Assembly (NCBI GenBank): GCA_934561175.1
Contig: CAKTFW010000021.1
Location: 1-22,596, forward strand
Direction of reading: 5' to 3'
DNA length: 22,596 bases
Origin: an uncultured Oscillospiraceae bacterium
GTDB taxonomy: Bacteria; Bacillota; Clostridia; Oscillospirales; Oscillospiraceae
The stretch's first letter is position 1. The number at the start of each line of letters is the position of its first letter. Below the pieces are notes generated by a model, which was given only the letters and a program-made list of their open reading frames with translations, was not told the DNA's origin and made no database searches. The position numbers were made by a program, and so were the translations under genes. Shown here in pieces: positions 6,489 to 14,072 of this stretch.

Positions 6489-6754
6489 CCGCGCAGTTGA
6501 AAGCCGTAATCGACCGCAGCTATGCGTTCTATCAACAACGCAAAGGCAAGACCTTCTATTTCCTCATCACCTGTGCTGCGCCGGATGCCTCCTTTACCGA
6601 GAGGATGCTGGCCGCCATGCGTGGATTCACCTGCTGTGTCCCGAATGCCAAAGATGGCGGCGCAGTGCTGGGAATCAATGCAATGGAAGCCGGCGACATT
6701 CGGCAATCGCAAGCGATGGAACAGGCATATGAAATGGGCCACGCACTGATGTGA
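6485..6754 (+). pseudogene. C-terminal fragment of an NAD(P)H-dependent FMN reductase / flavodoxin-like protein
   Basis: 89 residues matching the second half of the flavodoxin-like iron-sulfur flavoprotein/FMN reductase family: YSMTAQLKAVIDRSYAFY, KTFYFLITCAAPDASFTERML, RGFTCCVPNAKDGG, and the tail AGDIRQSQAMEQAYEMGHAL. Family members are usually about 180-190 residues; the N-terminal half with the flavin-phosphate loop is missing. Codons for FYFYS before the ATG continue the family motif, so the break point lies within the pentanucleotide tract and the gene was cut there. Without the N-terminal half it should not bind FMN normally. G+C-rich, like the surrounding chromosome and unlike the patch before it. 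Confidence 0.8.
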
Positions 6755-6775
6755 TATAATTTCCCATATAGCATG

Positions 6776-6811
6776 GAACAAGCCGGAACATTCCCCGGTT
6801 CCGGCTTGTTC
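6776..6811 (+). terminator. Hairpin after the flavoprotein fragment
   Basis: A perfect 14-bp stem (GAACAAGCCGGAAC / GTTCCGGCTTGTTC), 8-base loop, 22 bases after the stop codon. The following bases (TATGTG) lack a U-run. Probably the 3' end of the former flavoprotein transcript. Between here and 6907 I see nothing else. Confidence 0.6.
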
Positions 6812-6907
6812 TATGTGTGGCACCGCTTATCGTGCCGGATCATAAAATAAAAGGCCATCATTTCCCTACTTTTACAGAAATATTTCTTCCGTGTACGAGA
6901 AAATTGC

Positions 6908-6936
6908 TTGACAATCCTGCCCCACGCTGTTATATT
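6908..6936 (+). promoter_or_regulatory. Promoter of the CDF transporter transcript
   Basis: Perfect -35 TTGACA (6908-6913), 17-base spacer, -10 TATATT (6931-6936). It puts the transcription start near 6943, about 200 bases before the coding start. Confidence 0.85.
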
Positions 6937-6942
6937 GTGTAA

Positions 6943-7144
6943 GAATTCACTTTGCACTGCAACCTTTATTCTTACAGTACAATCTGATCAGGCTTCGGGC
7001 CGGGCCGCATATGCGGCAGCAGGTGTGCACATCTGTGGGACAGAATTGTTTCCTTGGTGCGCATTTTGCTTATCCGAACCAGCTACCTCTGCAAAATGTA
7101 CGCCGCATCTAGTTCGTCGTAAATTTTTGTAGGGGTGTTTTTTT
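6943..7144 (+). promoter_or_regulatory. Long structured 5' leader of the CDF gene, candidate cis-regulatory RNA
   Basis: About 200 untranslated bases with several possible helices: CCGCATATGCGG (7005-7016), CAGGTG-TGCA-CATCTG (7020-7035), and a long one pairing 7056-7069 (GGTGCGCATTTTGC) with 7091-7104 (GCAAAATGTACGCC). The 3' arm of the latter is shared with a second hairpin, TACGCCG (7099-7105) with CGTCGTA (7115-7121, one mismatch), followed by AATTTTTG. The two are mutually exclusive, as in a transcription attenuator. The ribosome binding site AGGGGTG then precedes a T7 run and the ATG. Metal riboswitches (NiCo/czcD, yybP-ykoY) are known upstream of metal exporters, but I cannot match this leader to either with certainty. 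Confidence 0.5.
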
Positions 7145-8071
7145 ATGTTTTCTCGTTTCTTTTCCGGTTCTGATACCCAAATTGCAATGCGTGTGTCCGT
7201 TCAAACCATTCTGCTGAATGCAGTTCTTTCCCTTGGTAAGCTGCTCGCTGGCCTGATCGCTCATTCCGGTGCCATGATTTCTGATGCCGTGCACTCTGCC
7301 AGCGATGTACTGAGCACCATTCTGGTGATGATTGGTGTGCGAATGTCCAGTAAGGCTTCTGACCGCAGCCATGAGTATGGCCATGAACGAATGGAATGTG
7401 TTGTTGCAATTCTGCTCGCTATGATGCTGCTTCTGACTGGCGCTGGCATCGGCTTCGTTGGCATCCGGAATATCGTATCCGGTACGCACGGCACCCTGAC
7501 CGCGCCCGGCGCGCTGGCACTCTGGGCCGCCGTGATTTCCATCGTTGTAAAAGAGGCGATGTTCTGGTATACCCGCGCCGCTGCAAAAAAGACCAACTCC
7601 GGTGCGCTTATGGCAGATGCCTGGCATCACCGCAGCGACGCATTGAGCAGTATCGGCAGCTTTATCGGTATCTTCGGCGCACGGCTTGGCTTCCCGATTC
7701 TTGATCCGATTGCAAGTATTATCATCTGCCTGTTTATTATCAAGGTTTCTGTCGACATCTTCCGGGACGCCATTGACAAGATGATCGACAAATCCTGCGA
7801 TGCCGCAACAGAAGAAAAAATGCGTCAGCTTGTCCTCGCACAGGATGGCGTCTATCAGGTCGATCTCCTGCAAACTCGCCTGTTCGGCAATAAGCTCTAT
7901 GTAGATCTTGAAATTTCCGCCGATGGCGCACTGCCACTGACACAGGCGCACCGAATTGCAGAAAATGTCCATGATGTAATCGAATCCCAGTATCCTATTG
8001 TCAAACACTGCATGGTGCATGTCAACCCACTGAAGCTGCAAAATTTTGATTATCCGCAAAAAGAAGCCTAA
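7145..8071 (+). CDS. Cation diffusion facilitator (CDF) family metal exporter
   Basis: A 308-residue inner-membrane metal/proton antiporter of the FieF/CzcD family. Six membrane segments lie in residues 15-220, followed by a C-terminal ferredoxin-like cytoplasmic domain (about 225-300). The transport site is formed by H50 and D54 in TM2 (SDAVHSASD) and H161 and D165 in TM5 (ADAWHHRSD), an HD-HD arrangement typical of zinc-type CDFs; manganese CDFs normally have DD-DD. HEYGHERME (about 76-84) after TM2 is the family signature. Zn (perhaps Cd/Co) export is inferred. The gene has its own promoter and a 200-base structured leader, so post-transcriptional metal control is plausible. No co-transcribed partner is obvious; the next gene has its own ribosome binding site about 65 bases on. 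Confidence 0.93.
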   Translation: MFSRFFSGSDTQIAMRVSVQTILLNAVLSLGKLLAGLIAHSGAMISDAVHSASDVLSTILVMIGVRMSSKASDRSHEYGHERMECVVAILLAMMLLLTGAGIGFVGIRNIVSGTHGTLTAPGALALWAAVISIVVKEAMFWYTRAAAKKTNSGALMADAWHHRSDALSSIGSFIGIFGARLGFPILDPIASIIICLFIIKVSVDIFRDAIDKMIDKSCDAATEEKMRQLVLAQDGVYQVDLLQTRLFGNKLYVDLEISADGALPLTQAHRIAENVHDVIESQYPIVKHCMVHVNPLKLQNFDYPQKEA

Positions 8072-8137
8072 AAACGGGAACTTTCTTGCTTTCCCGCCGT
8101 CTATAGAGTATCAACACAATAAAGGAGCGTAAAGGTT

Positions 8138-9046
8138 ATGACGCTGAAAAAACTTCTTGCCGCAATGCTGGCAGTCCTAATGATGCTTTCCCTGCTGACC
8201 TCCTGTGGTAAAACGCCGTCTGAAGAGCCGGATCACCCTGCACAGGACGGAAATGTAGTAGATTCTGATACGCAGGATCCATCTAACGACAAAGCTGATG
8301 ATACATCCGACGACCCGCTGGAGATTCCAGAAGCCCCTGCCCCTGACGACAACACCAAGCCAGATACTGAACTGCCGACGCCTACCAATATTCTGACGCT
8401 GGATAAGCAGGACTTCACACTGTTCCAGAGCGGTGCAACCTATCAAATTTCTGCATCCGGTACGACTGATACCATTACTTGGACCAGCAGCAATCCCGCT
8501 GTTGCAACCGTCTCTGAGAAAGGTGTCGTCACAGCCGTCGCTCCGGGAACTGCAACAATCACAGCCGCAACCGGCGCGCTGAATGCAACCTGCATTGTCC
8601 GCTGCAACTGGAAGGCTGAAACGACACCAAACAAGCAGCCCTCCACTGCGGAGACTGCCACTGTGGATCTTTCCGCCTTTATGAATACGCTGGAAAACAA
8701 TTATGAACTTCCTTCTCTCATGGACTTGGATGACGAGCTGCTCGATTCTTTCATGCCCGGCTTAACCGGATACAGCTTCAAGCAGCGCATCATTAAGACC
8801 GCTTCAATTTCCGCTGTCGCAGGAGAATTTGCGTTTCTTGAATGCACCAACGCAGAAGATGTCGACGCGGTAAAAGCAATTTTGCAGGCACGCATCGATG
8901 CACAGGTTGACGGTGGCGCCTGGTACCCAGAAACAATAGAAGGATGGAAAAGTGCGAAAATTGTGACGCACGGAAACTATATTGCAATGATTGTCTGTCC
9001 GGATCTGGTAAACAATATCGTGACGGATTTCAACAATTTGTTTTAA
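8138..9046 (+). CDS. Lipoprotein with Ig-like (BIG2) domain and DUF4358-like C-terminus
   Basis: 302 residues. A lipoprotein signal ends at lipobox LTSC (C23); an acidic, Pro/Asp/Thr-rich linker runs to about residue 83. A bacterial Ig-like group 2 domain follows (about 84-160: ITWTSSNPAVATVSEKGVVTAVAPGTATITA). The C-terminal part (about 177-302) resembles DUF4358: predicted helices, AGEFAFLECTNAEDVDAVKAIL, then an ending with GNYIAMIVCPDLV. It is anchored outside the membrane. DUF4358 proteins have no established function; I recall them near MBOAT and DHHW genes in Firmicutes, which is the case here. The ATG follows AAAGGAG. A strong terminator separates it from the MBOAT gene, so it may be made in larger amounts than the downstream proteins. 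Confidence 0.85.
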   Translation: MTLKKLLAAMLAVLMMLSLLTSCGKTPSEEPDHPAQDGNVVDSDTQDPSNDKADDTSDDPLEIPEAPAPDDNTKPDTELPTPTNILTLDKQDFTLFQSGATYQISASGTTDTITWTSSNPAVATVSEKGVVTAVAPGTATITAATGALNATCIVRCNWKAETTPNKQPSTAETATVDLSAFMNTLENNYELPSLMDLDDELLDSFMPGLTGYSFKQRIIKTASISAVAGEFAFLECTNAEDVDAVKAILQARIDAQVDGGAWYPETIEGWKSAKIVTHGNYIAMIVCPDLVNNIVTDFNNLF

Positions 9047-9059
9047 TCTCTCATGCTTT

Positions 9060-9094
9060 GCAGCCGCAGCTTTCCCCTGCGGCTGCTTTTTTTT
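9060..9094 (+). terminator. Intrinsic terminator between lipoprotein and MBOAT genes
   Basis: A perfect 10-bp stem (GCAGCCGCAG / CTGCGGCTGC), 7-base loop, then eight T. Only 26 bases separate it from the MBOAT start codon, so MBOAT expression needs read-through or a promoter inside the lipoprotein gene. Confidence 0.92.
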
Positions 9095-9120
9095 ACTTTC
9101 TTAAACAAAGGAGTACTGCC

Positions 9121-10506
9121 ATGGAGTTCAGCAGTCTTGTCTTTTTATTCTTCTATCTCTCCATCTGTCTGCTCATCTACCGGCTTGCACCATTGCGCCT
9201 TCGGAATCTCGTGCTGCTTCTCTTCAGTCTGATCTTCTACGGCTGGGGAGAACCTATCTACATTGAAATCATGCTTTTGTCGATCATTATCGATTACACG
9301 CACGGAATGCTTGTAGAGAAATACCGTTCCAACGATCATAAGGCACGCTGCATTGTCGCCTCATCTGTCATCTTCAACCTGGCACTTCTGATTTTCTTCA
9401 AATACTATGATTTTATTGCCGTCAATCTAAGCCTAATCCCCGGCATTACCCTCAAACCACTTGGCTTGAAATTGCCCATCGGCATTTCCTTCTATACCTT
9501 TCAAACCATGAGTTATACCATTGATGTGTACCGACAGGAAGCTCATGCACAAAAAAATCTCATTACCTTCGGCACCTATGTTACCCTCTTCCCGCAGTTG
9601 ATTGCAGGACCAATCGTCCAATATAAAACCATCGCCAGTTCTCTGGAAAAGCGGGAAGAAACCATTGCCGGATTTTCTTCCGGCATCCAGCGGTTTCTAG
9701 TTGGGCTTTCCAAAAAGGTCCTTTTGGCAAATCCCATTGGACAATTGTGGGAATCCATCCGCGCACTGGACACACTGCCCGTGTTTGGCGCCTGGTTAGG
9801 GCTTATTGCATTCGGTTTTCAGATCTATTTTGATTTTTCTGGTTATTCCGACATGGCAATCGGTCTGGGACGAATGTTTGGATTTCAATTCCCGGAAAAC
9901 TTTGACCATCCCTATCTTTCCCGCTCTATCACGGAATTTTGGCGCCGTTGGCATATTTCGTTGACCAGTTGGTTCCGATCCTATGTCTATATTCCACTTG
10001 GTGGCAACCGCGGCGGGCGTGCAAAAACGATCCGCAATCTGGCCATTGTATGGCTGCTGACCGGCATCTGGCATGGTGCCAGCTGGAACTTTTTATTCTG
10101 GGGACTCTATTTCTTGCTCTTCATGCTGCTGGAGCGGTTTCTTCTTCCAAATTTTTTCCGGGCATTGCCAGCTATCTTGCAGCATCTCTATACGCTTATT
10201 GTGGTTTTCTTCGGCTGGGGGCTGTTTGCAATTGAGGATATCCATGCATTACTGCACTATCTCGGCACCTGCCTTGGAATTGGTGCAGACCACTTCTACA
10301 GCAGCGAGGTTGGCTACCTGTTTCTGCACCATCTTCCCCTGCTCCTGATTCTGGTGCTAGCCTCTACCAATCTGGGCCAACATCTTTGGACGCGGATCAG
10401 CCGCAATACCCTACTGACACTGAGCTGTATCCTAATCGCGCTGATTTTGTGCACTGCCAATCTTGTCAGTGCCACCTATAATCCGTTTCTCTATTTCCGT
10501 TTCTGA
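9121..10506 (+). CDS. MBOAT-family membrane-bound O-acyltransferase (AlgI/DltB-like)
   Basis: A 461-residue polytopic membrane protein that passes an acyl group, usually acetyl, across the membrane to a surface polymer. MBOAT hallmarks are PQLIAGPIVQY (158-168), FQIYFDFSGYSDMAIGLGRMFGF (233-255), TEFWRRWHISLTSWFRSYVYIPLGGN (W274-H278 region) and the invariant catalytic histidine H318 in TGIWHGASWNF. Longer frames begin at 8944 inside the lipoprotein gene, but the ATG at 9121 with AAAGGAG gives the normal start. A DHHW protein, the expected partner, follows after 15 bases. Acceptor is unknown: exopolysaccharide or cell-wall polymer. DltB is unlikely because no other dlt gene is nearby. Confidence 0.94.
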   Translation: MEFSSLVFLFFYLSICLLIYRLAPLRLRNLVLLLFSLIFYGWGEPIYIEIMLLSIIIDYTHGMLVEKYRSNDHKARCIVASSVIFNLALLIFFKYYDFIAVNLSLIPGITLKPLGLKLPIGISFYTFQTMSYTIDVYRQEAHAQKNLITFGTYVTLFPQLIAGPIVQYKTIASSLEKREETIAGFSSGIQRFLVGLSKKVLLANPIGQLWESIRALDTLPVFGAWLGLIAFGFQIYFDFSGYSDMAIGLGRMFGFQFPENFDHPYLSRSITEFWRRWHISLTSWFRSYVYIPLGGNRGGRAKTIRNLAIVWLLTGIWHGASWNFLFWGLYFLLFMLLERFLLPNFFRALPAILQHLYTLIVVFFGWGLFAIEDIHALLHYLGTCLGIGADHFYSSEVGYLFLHHLPLLLILVLASTNLGQHLWTRISRNTLLTLSCILIALILCTANLVSATYNPFLYFRF

Positions 10507-10521
10507 TGGAGGTGTCATCTT

Positions 10522-11634
10522 ATGCAAAAGCGAAATATTGCTGTTACACTTTTATTTGCTCTATTTTTGTATGGATTTTTCTTTGCATTTCTGCTTTCCC
10601 CTACCCGTGCTTCCTCTGAAACAGAAAACCGCACACTGGCACAACGCCCGGAATTCTCCATGCAAGCGCTCTTTTCCGGCTCCTACACGGATGCTGTTGA
10701 TACTTTTCTTTCTGATCAATTTCCGCTGCGTGATTGGTGGATCACCATACAAACCGGTACCCAGTATGCTATAGGAATGCGGGAATTTAATGGAGTTTAC
10801 CTCTGTGGGGATCGGTTGATTGCCAAGATGGATCCACCGGATGAAAAAAAGCTCGAACAAGATATCTCCTATCTCAATGCCTTAACCGAAAAAACCAACC
10901 TGCCAGTCTATCTGGCAATGATTCCCTCCGCTGCTGAAATTTGGCGGGATCGCCTTCCTGCCGGCGCAGGCAGCTATGATCAGGCAGGTTTCTGGCAAAA
11001 TATTCAGGCGCATACCAATGCAATTCCGGTTGATGTATTCGGCGCACTTTCCGTCCATGCGTCAGAGGAGCTCTATTATCACACAGACCACCACTGGACC
11101 TCGCTCGGTGCATACTATGGCTATACTGCACTGGCCGAGGCAATGGATTTTCAACCGATTCCACTCTCCGCCTACCAAAAGCGAGTTGAGACCACCGAAT
11201 TCCGTGGAACACTGTACTCTTCCAGCGGTGTGCGTTGGCTCAAACCCGATACGATTGAAACTTATGTTTCAGATCAGGGCATCACAGTGCAATCGAATTT
11301 TACCGGTACATTGGAACCGGGACAGCTCTATGACCGCAGCAAGCTTGCTGTCAAAGACAAATATGCCATGTTCCTTGGCGGCAATCAGCCGCTGTGCATT
11401 CTTGAAAATCCCACGGCAACAGGCGGAACCCTATTGGTCGTCCGCGACTCCTACTTTGACAGTGAAGTGCCCTTCCTAACCCAGCATTTTTCTAAAATTG
11501 TGTTGGTTGATCTGCGATATAATCGCGCCTCTGTTTCAGATCTGGCCGAATCCTACGGAGCCGATGCGATTTTAATTTCCTACAGTATTCCGAATTTTTG
11601 CAGCGACAACAATCTGATTTTCATTGGCCGATAA
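10522..11634 (+). CDS. DHHW-family protein (AlgJ/AlgX-like extracytoplasmic O-acetylation partner)
   Basis: 370 residues. One N-terminal membrane anchor (about 8-26) is followed by an extracytoplasmic SGNH-like domain. The family motif is TDHHWTSLGAYYGY (D189, H190, H191, W192). Upstream LAMIPSAAEI and downstream VVRDSYFDS (D309-S310) fit the SGNH/AlgX-type core in which Asp-His work with a nucleophilic serine; S310 is a candidate but this assignment is tentative. In AlgI/AlgJ/AlgX-type systems the MBOAT moves the acetyl group across the membrane and this partner hands it to the polysaccharide. GGAGGTG precedes the ATG, 15 bases after the MBOAT stop, so the two are co-translated. A bidirectional terminator follows. 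Confidence 0.92.
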   Translation: MQKRNIAVTLLFALFLYGFFFAFLLSPTRASSETENRTLAQRPEFSMQALFSGSYTDAVDTFLSDQFPLRDWWITIQTGTQYAIGMREFNGVYLCGDRLIAKMDPPDEKKLEQDISYLNALTEKTNLPVYLAMIPSAAEIWRDRLPAGAGSYDQAGFWQNIQAHTNAIPVDVFGALSVHASEELYYHTDHHWTSLGAYYGYTALAEAMDFQPIPLSAYQKRVETTEFRGTLYSSSGVRWLKPDTIETYVSDQGITVQSNFTGTLEPGQLYDRSKLAVKDKYAMFLGGNQPLCILENPTATGGTLLVVRDSYFDSEVPFLTQHFSKIVLVDLRYNRASVSDLAESYGADAILISYSIPNFCSDNNLIFIGR

Positions 11635-11642
11635 AAGAAAAC

Positions 11643-11690
11643 GGGCATCCGCCAGAGTGCTATCTCCGGCGGATGTCCTTTTCTTCTTTT
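11643..11690. terminator. Bidirectional terminator between the DHHW gene and upp
   Basis: An 11-bp stem (GGGCATCCGCC / GGCGGATGTCC with one G:T pair), a 14-base loop and T-rich tails on both strands (TTTTCTTCTTTTTT on plus; GTTTTCTTTTA on minus). It serves two convergent genes. Confidence 0.88.
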
Positions 11691-12320
11691 TTATTTCGTG
11701 CCAAAAATTCGGTCGCCAGCATCGCCAAGTCCGGGGCAAATGTAGGCATCTTTATTTAGCTCCCGATCCAGATGACCGATATAAAGCTGTACATCCGGAT
11801 GCGCTTCGTGCAGCTTCTTAACACCTTCCGGCGCAGCAATGATGCACATGAATTTGATGTTCTTTCCACCATAATTTTTAATCAGTGTCACAGCATCCAC
11901 TGCGGAACCTCCGGTCGCCAGCATCGGATCCACTACCACAATCGTGCGCTCCTCAATCGGATGCGGCAGCTTGCAGTAATACTCATGCGGCTCATGGGTC
12001 TCTTCATCCCGATACAGACCAATGTGTCCAACCTTTGCACTTGGAACCAGTGCCAGAATACCGGGTACCATACCAAGACCTGCCCGCAGGATCGGCACAA
12101 CCGCCAGCTTGCGTCCCGCAATCATCGGCGTCATGCAGGATTCAATCGGTGTCTCCACTGCAACATCTTCCAGCGGGAGATCGCTCAGCGCTTCAAAGCC
12201 TTCCAGCATTGCAATTTCTTCAACCAGTTTGCGGAATTCATTGGTTCCGGTTTCCTTGTTGCGCAGCAGTGAAATTTTATGCTGAATCAGAGGGTGTGTA
12301 AAAACCGTAACATTTTCCAT
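11691..12320 (-). CDS. upp: Uracil phosphoribosyltransferase
   Basis: Converts uracil and PRPP into UMP in the pyrimidine salvage pathway. 209 residues from the ATG at 12320, the usual family length; a longer frame starting at 12350 overlaps the end of the permease gene and lacks a ribosome binding site, whereas AAAGGA lies 9 bases before 12320. Motifs: VTVFTHPLIQHKISLLRN at the start, LAVVPILRAGLGM (72-84), the PRPP loop VVVDPMLATGGSA (128-140) and the uracil-binding end YICPGLGDAGDRIFGTK. It follows the uracil permease by 26 bases in one operon, so uptake and capture of uracil are co-expressed. Confidence 0.97.
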   Translation of the reverse strand: MENVTVFTHPLIQHKISLLRNKETGTNEFRKLVEEIAMLEGFEALSDLPLEDVAVETPIESCMTPMIAGRKLAVVPILRAGLGMVPGILALVPSAKVGHIGLYRDEETHEPHEYYCKLPHPIEERTIVVVDPMLATGGSAVDAVTLIKNYGGKNIKFMCIIAAPEGVKKLHEAHPDVQLYIGHLDRELNKDAYICPGLGDAGDRIFGTK

Positions 12321-12346
12321 CCCGATCGTCCTTTCTATACAACTGC

Positions 12347-13750
12347 TCAAATCTTGTCGTTATCTTCGTCCATATGCTCCACATTCATAGCAAGTCCGCG
12401 ATTCTTGTCGCCTTCGGAATTGACTCCAAATTCATAATCGTTGCCGGGAAGCACAATATTCAAAACAATGCCTGCAATGGCTGCAATGGCCAACGCTGTC
12501 ATCGTAATCGCCGTTCCACCGACATGGAAAGTCAGACCGCTGCTGAAGCCAAGGCCACAAACAAAAATCACAGCTGCAATAATCAGATTGCGGGATTTCG
12601 TCAGATCGACCTGATTCTCTACGATATTCCGTACACCAATTGCAGAAATCATACCGTACAGCATAAAGCTGACACCGCCGATAATGGCAGACGGCATGGT
12701 GCTGATGATCGCCGAGATTTTGGGGATAAAGCTCAGAATAATTGCAAATACCGCCGCAATCCGAATAACACGCGGGTCATGAACACGAGACAGTTCCAAA
12801 ACACCGGTGTTCTCACCATAGGTCGTGTTGGCCGGTCCACCAATCAGACCTGCCAGTGCAGTGGCAAGACCATCGCCAATCAGCGTACGATGTAAACCAG
12901 GATTTGCAATAAAGTTTGTTCCAACTGTCGCCGAGATAGCGGACATGTCACCGATATGCTCCATCATCGTCGCCAGAGCAATTGGTGCCATGACCAAAAT
13001 TGCGGTGACATCGAACTTACAAATTTCAAACGGTGGTACGCCAACAATCTTTGCATCGCTGATTGCAGCGAAGTTCAAAATCGCTGATCCATCTGCATTC
13101 GTCATGCCAAGCGCATTAAAGATCAACGCAGCCACATAGGAAATGACAACACCCATCAGGATCGGAATGATCTTAAACATTCCCTTTCCCCAGATGTTAA
13201 AAATGATAATGGTTGCCAGTGCGATTACCGCCAGCAGCCAGTTGCTCGATGCGTTCGAAATGGCAGACGGTGCAAGACTCAGGCCAATGCAGATAATCAT
13301 TGGGCCTGTGACTACCGGAGGTAGATAGTGCATTACACGCTTAACACCAACTAAACGGATAATAAGCGCCAGAACCAGATACAGCAAACCGGCAACTACA
13401 ACACCGCCGCAGGCATAGGGCAGTTTTTCCGCCATCGTCATATTGGCATAAATACCGGAATCCAGTCCTGCAATCGTTGAAAATCCGCCCAAAAATGCAA
13501 ATGACGATCCCAAGAACGCCGGAACCTGGAACTTGGAGCACAGATGGAAAAACAGTGTGCCAAATCCAGCGCAGAACAAGGTAACCTGAACCGTCAGGCC
13601 GCGCGTCAGTTCACCACCGAAGTAGTTATTTACCAAGATCGGCACCAAGATCGTTGCGCCAAACATGGCAAACATATGCTGGATGCCAAGCAACAGCATT
13701 TTGGGGATGCCAAGTTGCCTGGCGTCCCGAATCACTTCACGATTATTCAA
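12347..13750 (-). CDS. uraA: Uracil permease (NCS2 family)
   Basis: A 467-residue nucleobase:proton symporter with many membrane helices in the UraA fold. The substrate site motifs are TMMEHIGDMSAI (E264, H265) and GPANTTYGENTGVL (E313), matching UraA E241 and E290; a second UraA histidine is Asp (D268) here. The N-terminal GIQHMFAMFGATILVPIL is the NCS2 signature. The start is a TTG at 13750 preceded by GAGGGGA; no ATG or GTG gives a better start with a ribosome binding site. First gene of the uraA-upp operon with its own strong promoter. Uracil rather than xanthine specificity is supported by upp downstream. The acidic C-terminal tail (EHMDEDNDKI) is cytoplasmic. Confidence 0.95.
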   Translation of the reverse strand: MNNREVIRDARQLGIPKMLLLGIQHMFAMFGATILVPILVNNYFGGELTRGLTVQVTLFCAGFGTLFFHLCSKFQVPAFLGSSFAFLGGFSTIAGLDSGIYANMTMAEKLPYACGGVVVAGLLYLVLALIIRLVGVKRVMHYLPPVVTGPMIICIGLSLAPSAISNASSNWLLAVIALATIIIFNIWGKGMFKIIPILMGVVISYVAALIFNALGMTNADGSAILNFAAISDAKIVGVPPFEICKFDVTAILVMAPIALATMMEHIGDMSAISATVGTNFIANPGLHRTLIGDGLATALAGLIGGPANTTYGENTGVLELSRVHDPRVIRIAAVFAIILSFIPKISAIISTMPSAIIGGVSFMLYGMISAIGVRNIVENQVDLTKSRNLIIAAVIFVCGLGFSSGLTFHVGGTAITMTALAIAAIAGIVLNIVLPGNDYEFGVNSEGDKNRGLAMNVEHMDEDNDKI

Positions 13751-13804
13751 TAAAATCCCCTCTTCTCTTTTTCCTTCACAAGCTGTGATGGTTTCCCGCC
13801 CCTA

Positions 13805-13833
13805 AGTATACGAATTTTATGCGCAAATGGCAA
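13805..13833 (-). promoter_or_regulatory. Promoter of uraA-upp
   Basis: On the minus strand -35 TTGCCA (13828-13833), 17-base spacer, -10 TATACT (13805-13810). The leader to the TTG start is only about 48 bases, too short for a PyrR-type attenuator, and I see none. Confidence 0.8.
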
Positions 13834-13880
13834 CAGAAAAAATCGAAAAATGTCGAGATTTTCAGGGATTTGCCGGTATG

Positions 13881-13898
13881 TGCACCAAATTGGGTGCA
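13881..13898. promoter_or_regulatory. Palindrome upstream of the uraA promoter
   Basis: TGCACCAAATTGGGTGCA is an 18-base near-palindrome with arms TGCACC and GGTGCA, about 48 bases upstream of the -35 box. It could be a regulator site; no known operator recognised. The rest of 13899-14072 shows no gene, promoter or repeat that I can support. Confidence 0.35.
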
Positions 13899-14072
13899 AG
13901 TGAAAAACTTCTGCTGTGATTGTTGTGAATTTCTATCTCGTATATAACTTGCTCCATTACTGCGAGATTTCAGTATGTAGAAAACACTTATAAAATAAGG
14001 AAAGGACTTTCCACTCCACTGCGACTGTACATTCTCGAAATTGAAAAATGAACACTTTCCCATGGTACTCTT

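Noticed and set aside
5071..7144. Search for a duplicated ssrA 3' end (attachment site) behind the A/T-rich patch
   Set aside because: No second copy of the tmRNA end was found by eye, so no attachment site is annotated.
7109..8059. A 316-codon open frame on the minus strand opposite the CDF gene
   Set aside because: The CDF protein is certain; the shadow is a His/Cys/Asn-rich mirror of it and has no recognisable family.
8075..8096. Possible terminator after the CDF gene (CGGGAA / TTCCCG)
   Set aside because: Only 6 bp with a 10-base loop and no U-run; too weak to list.
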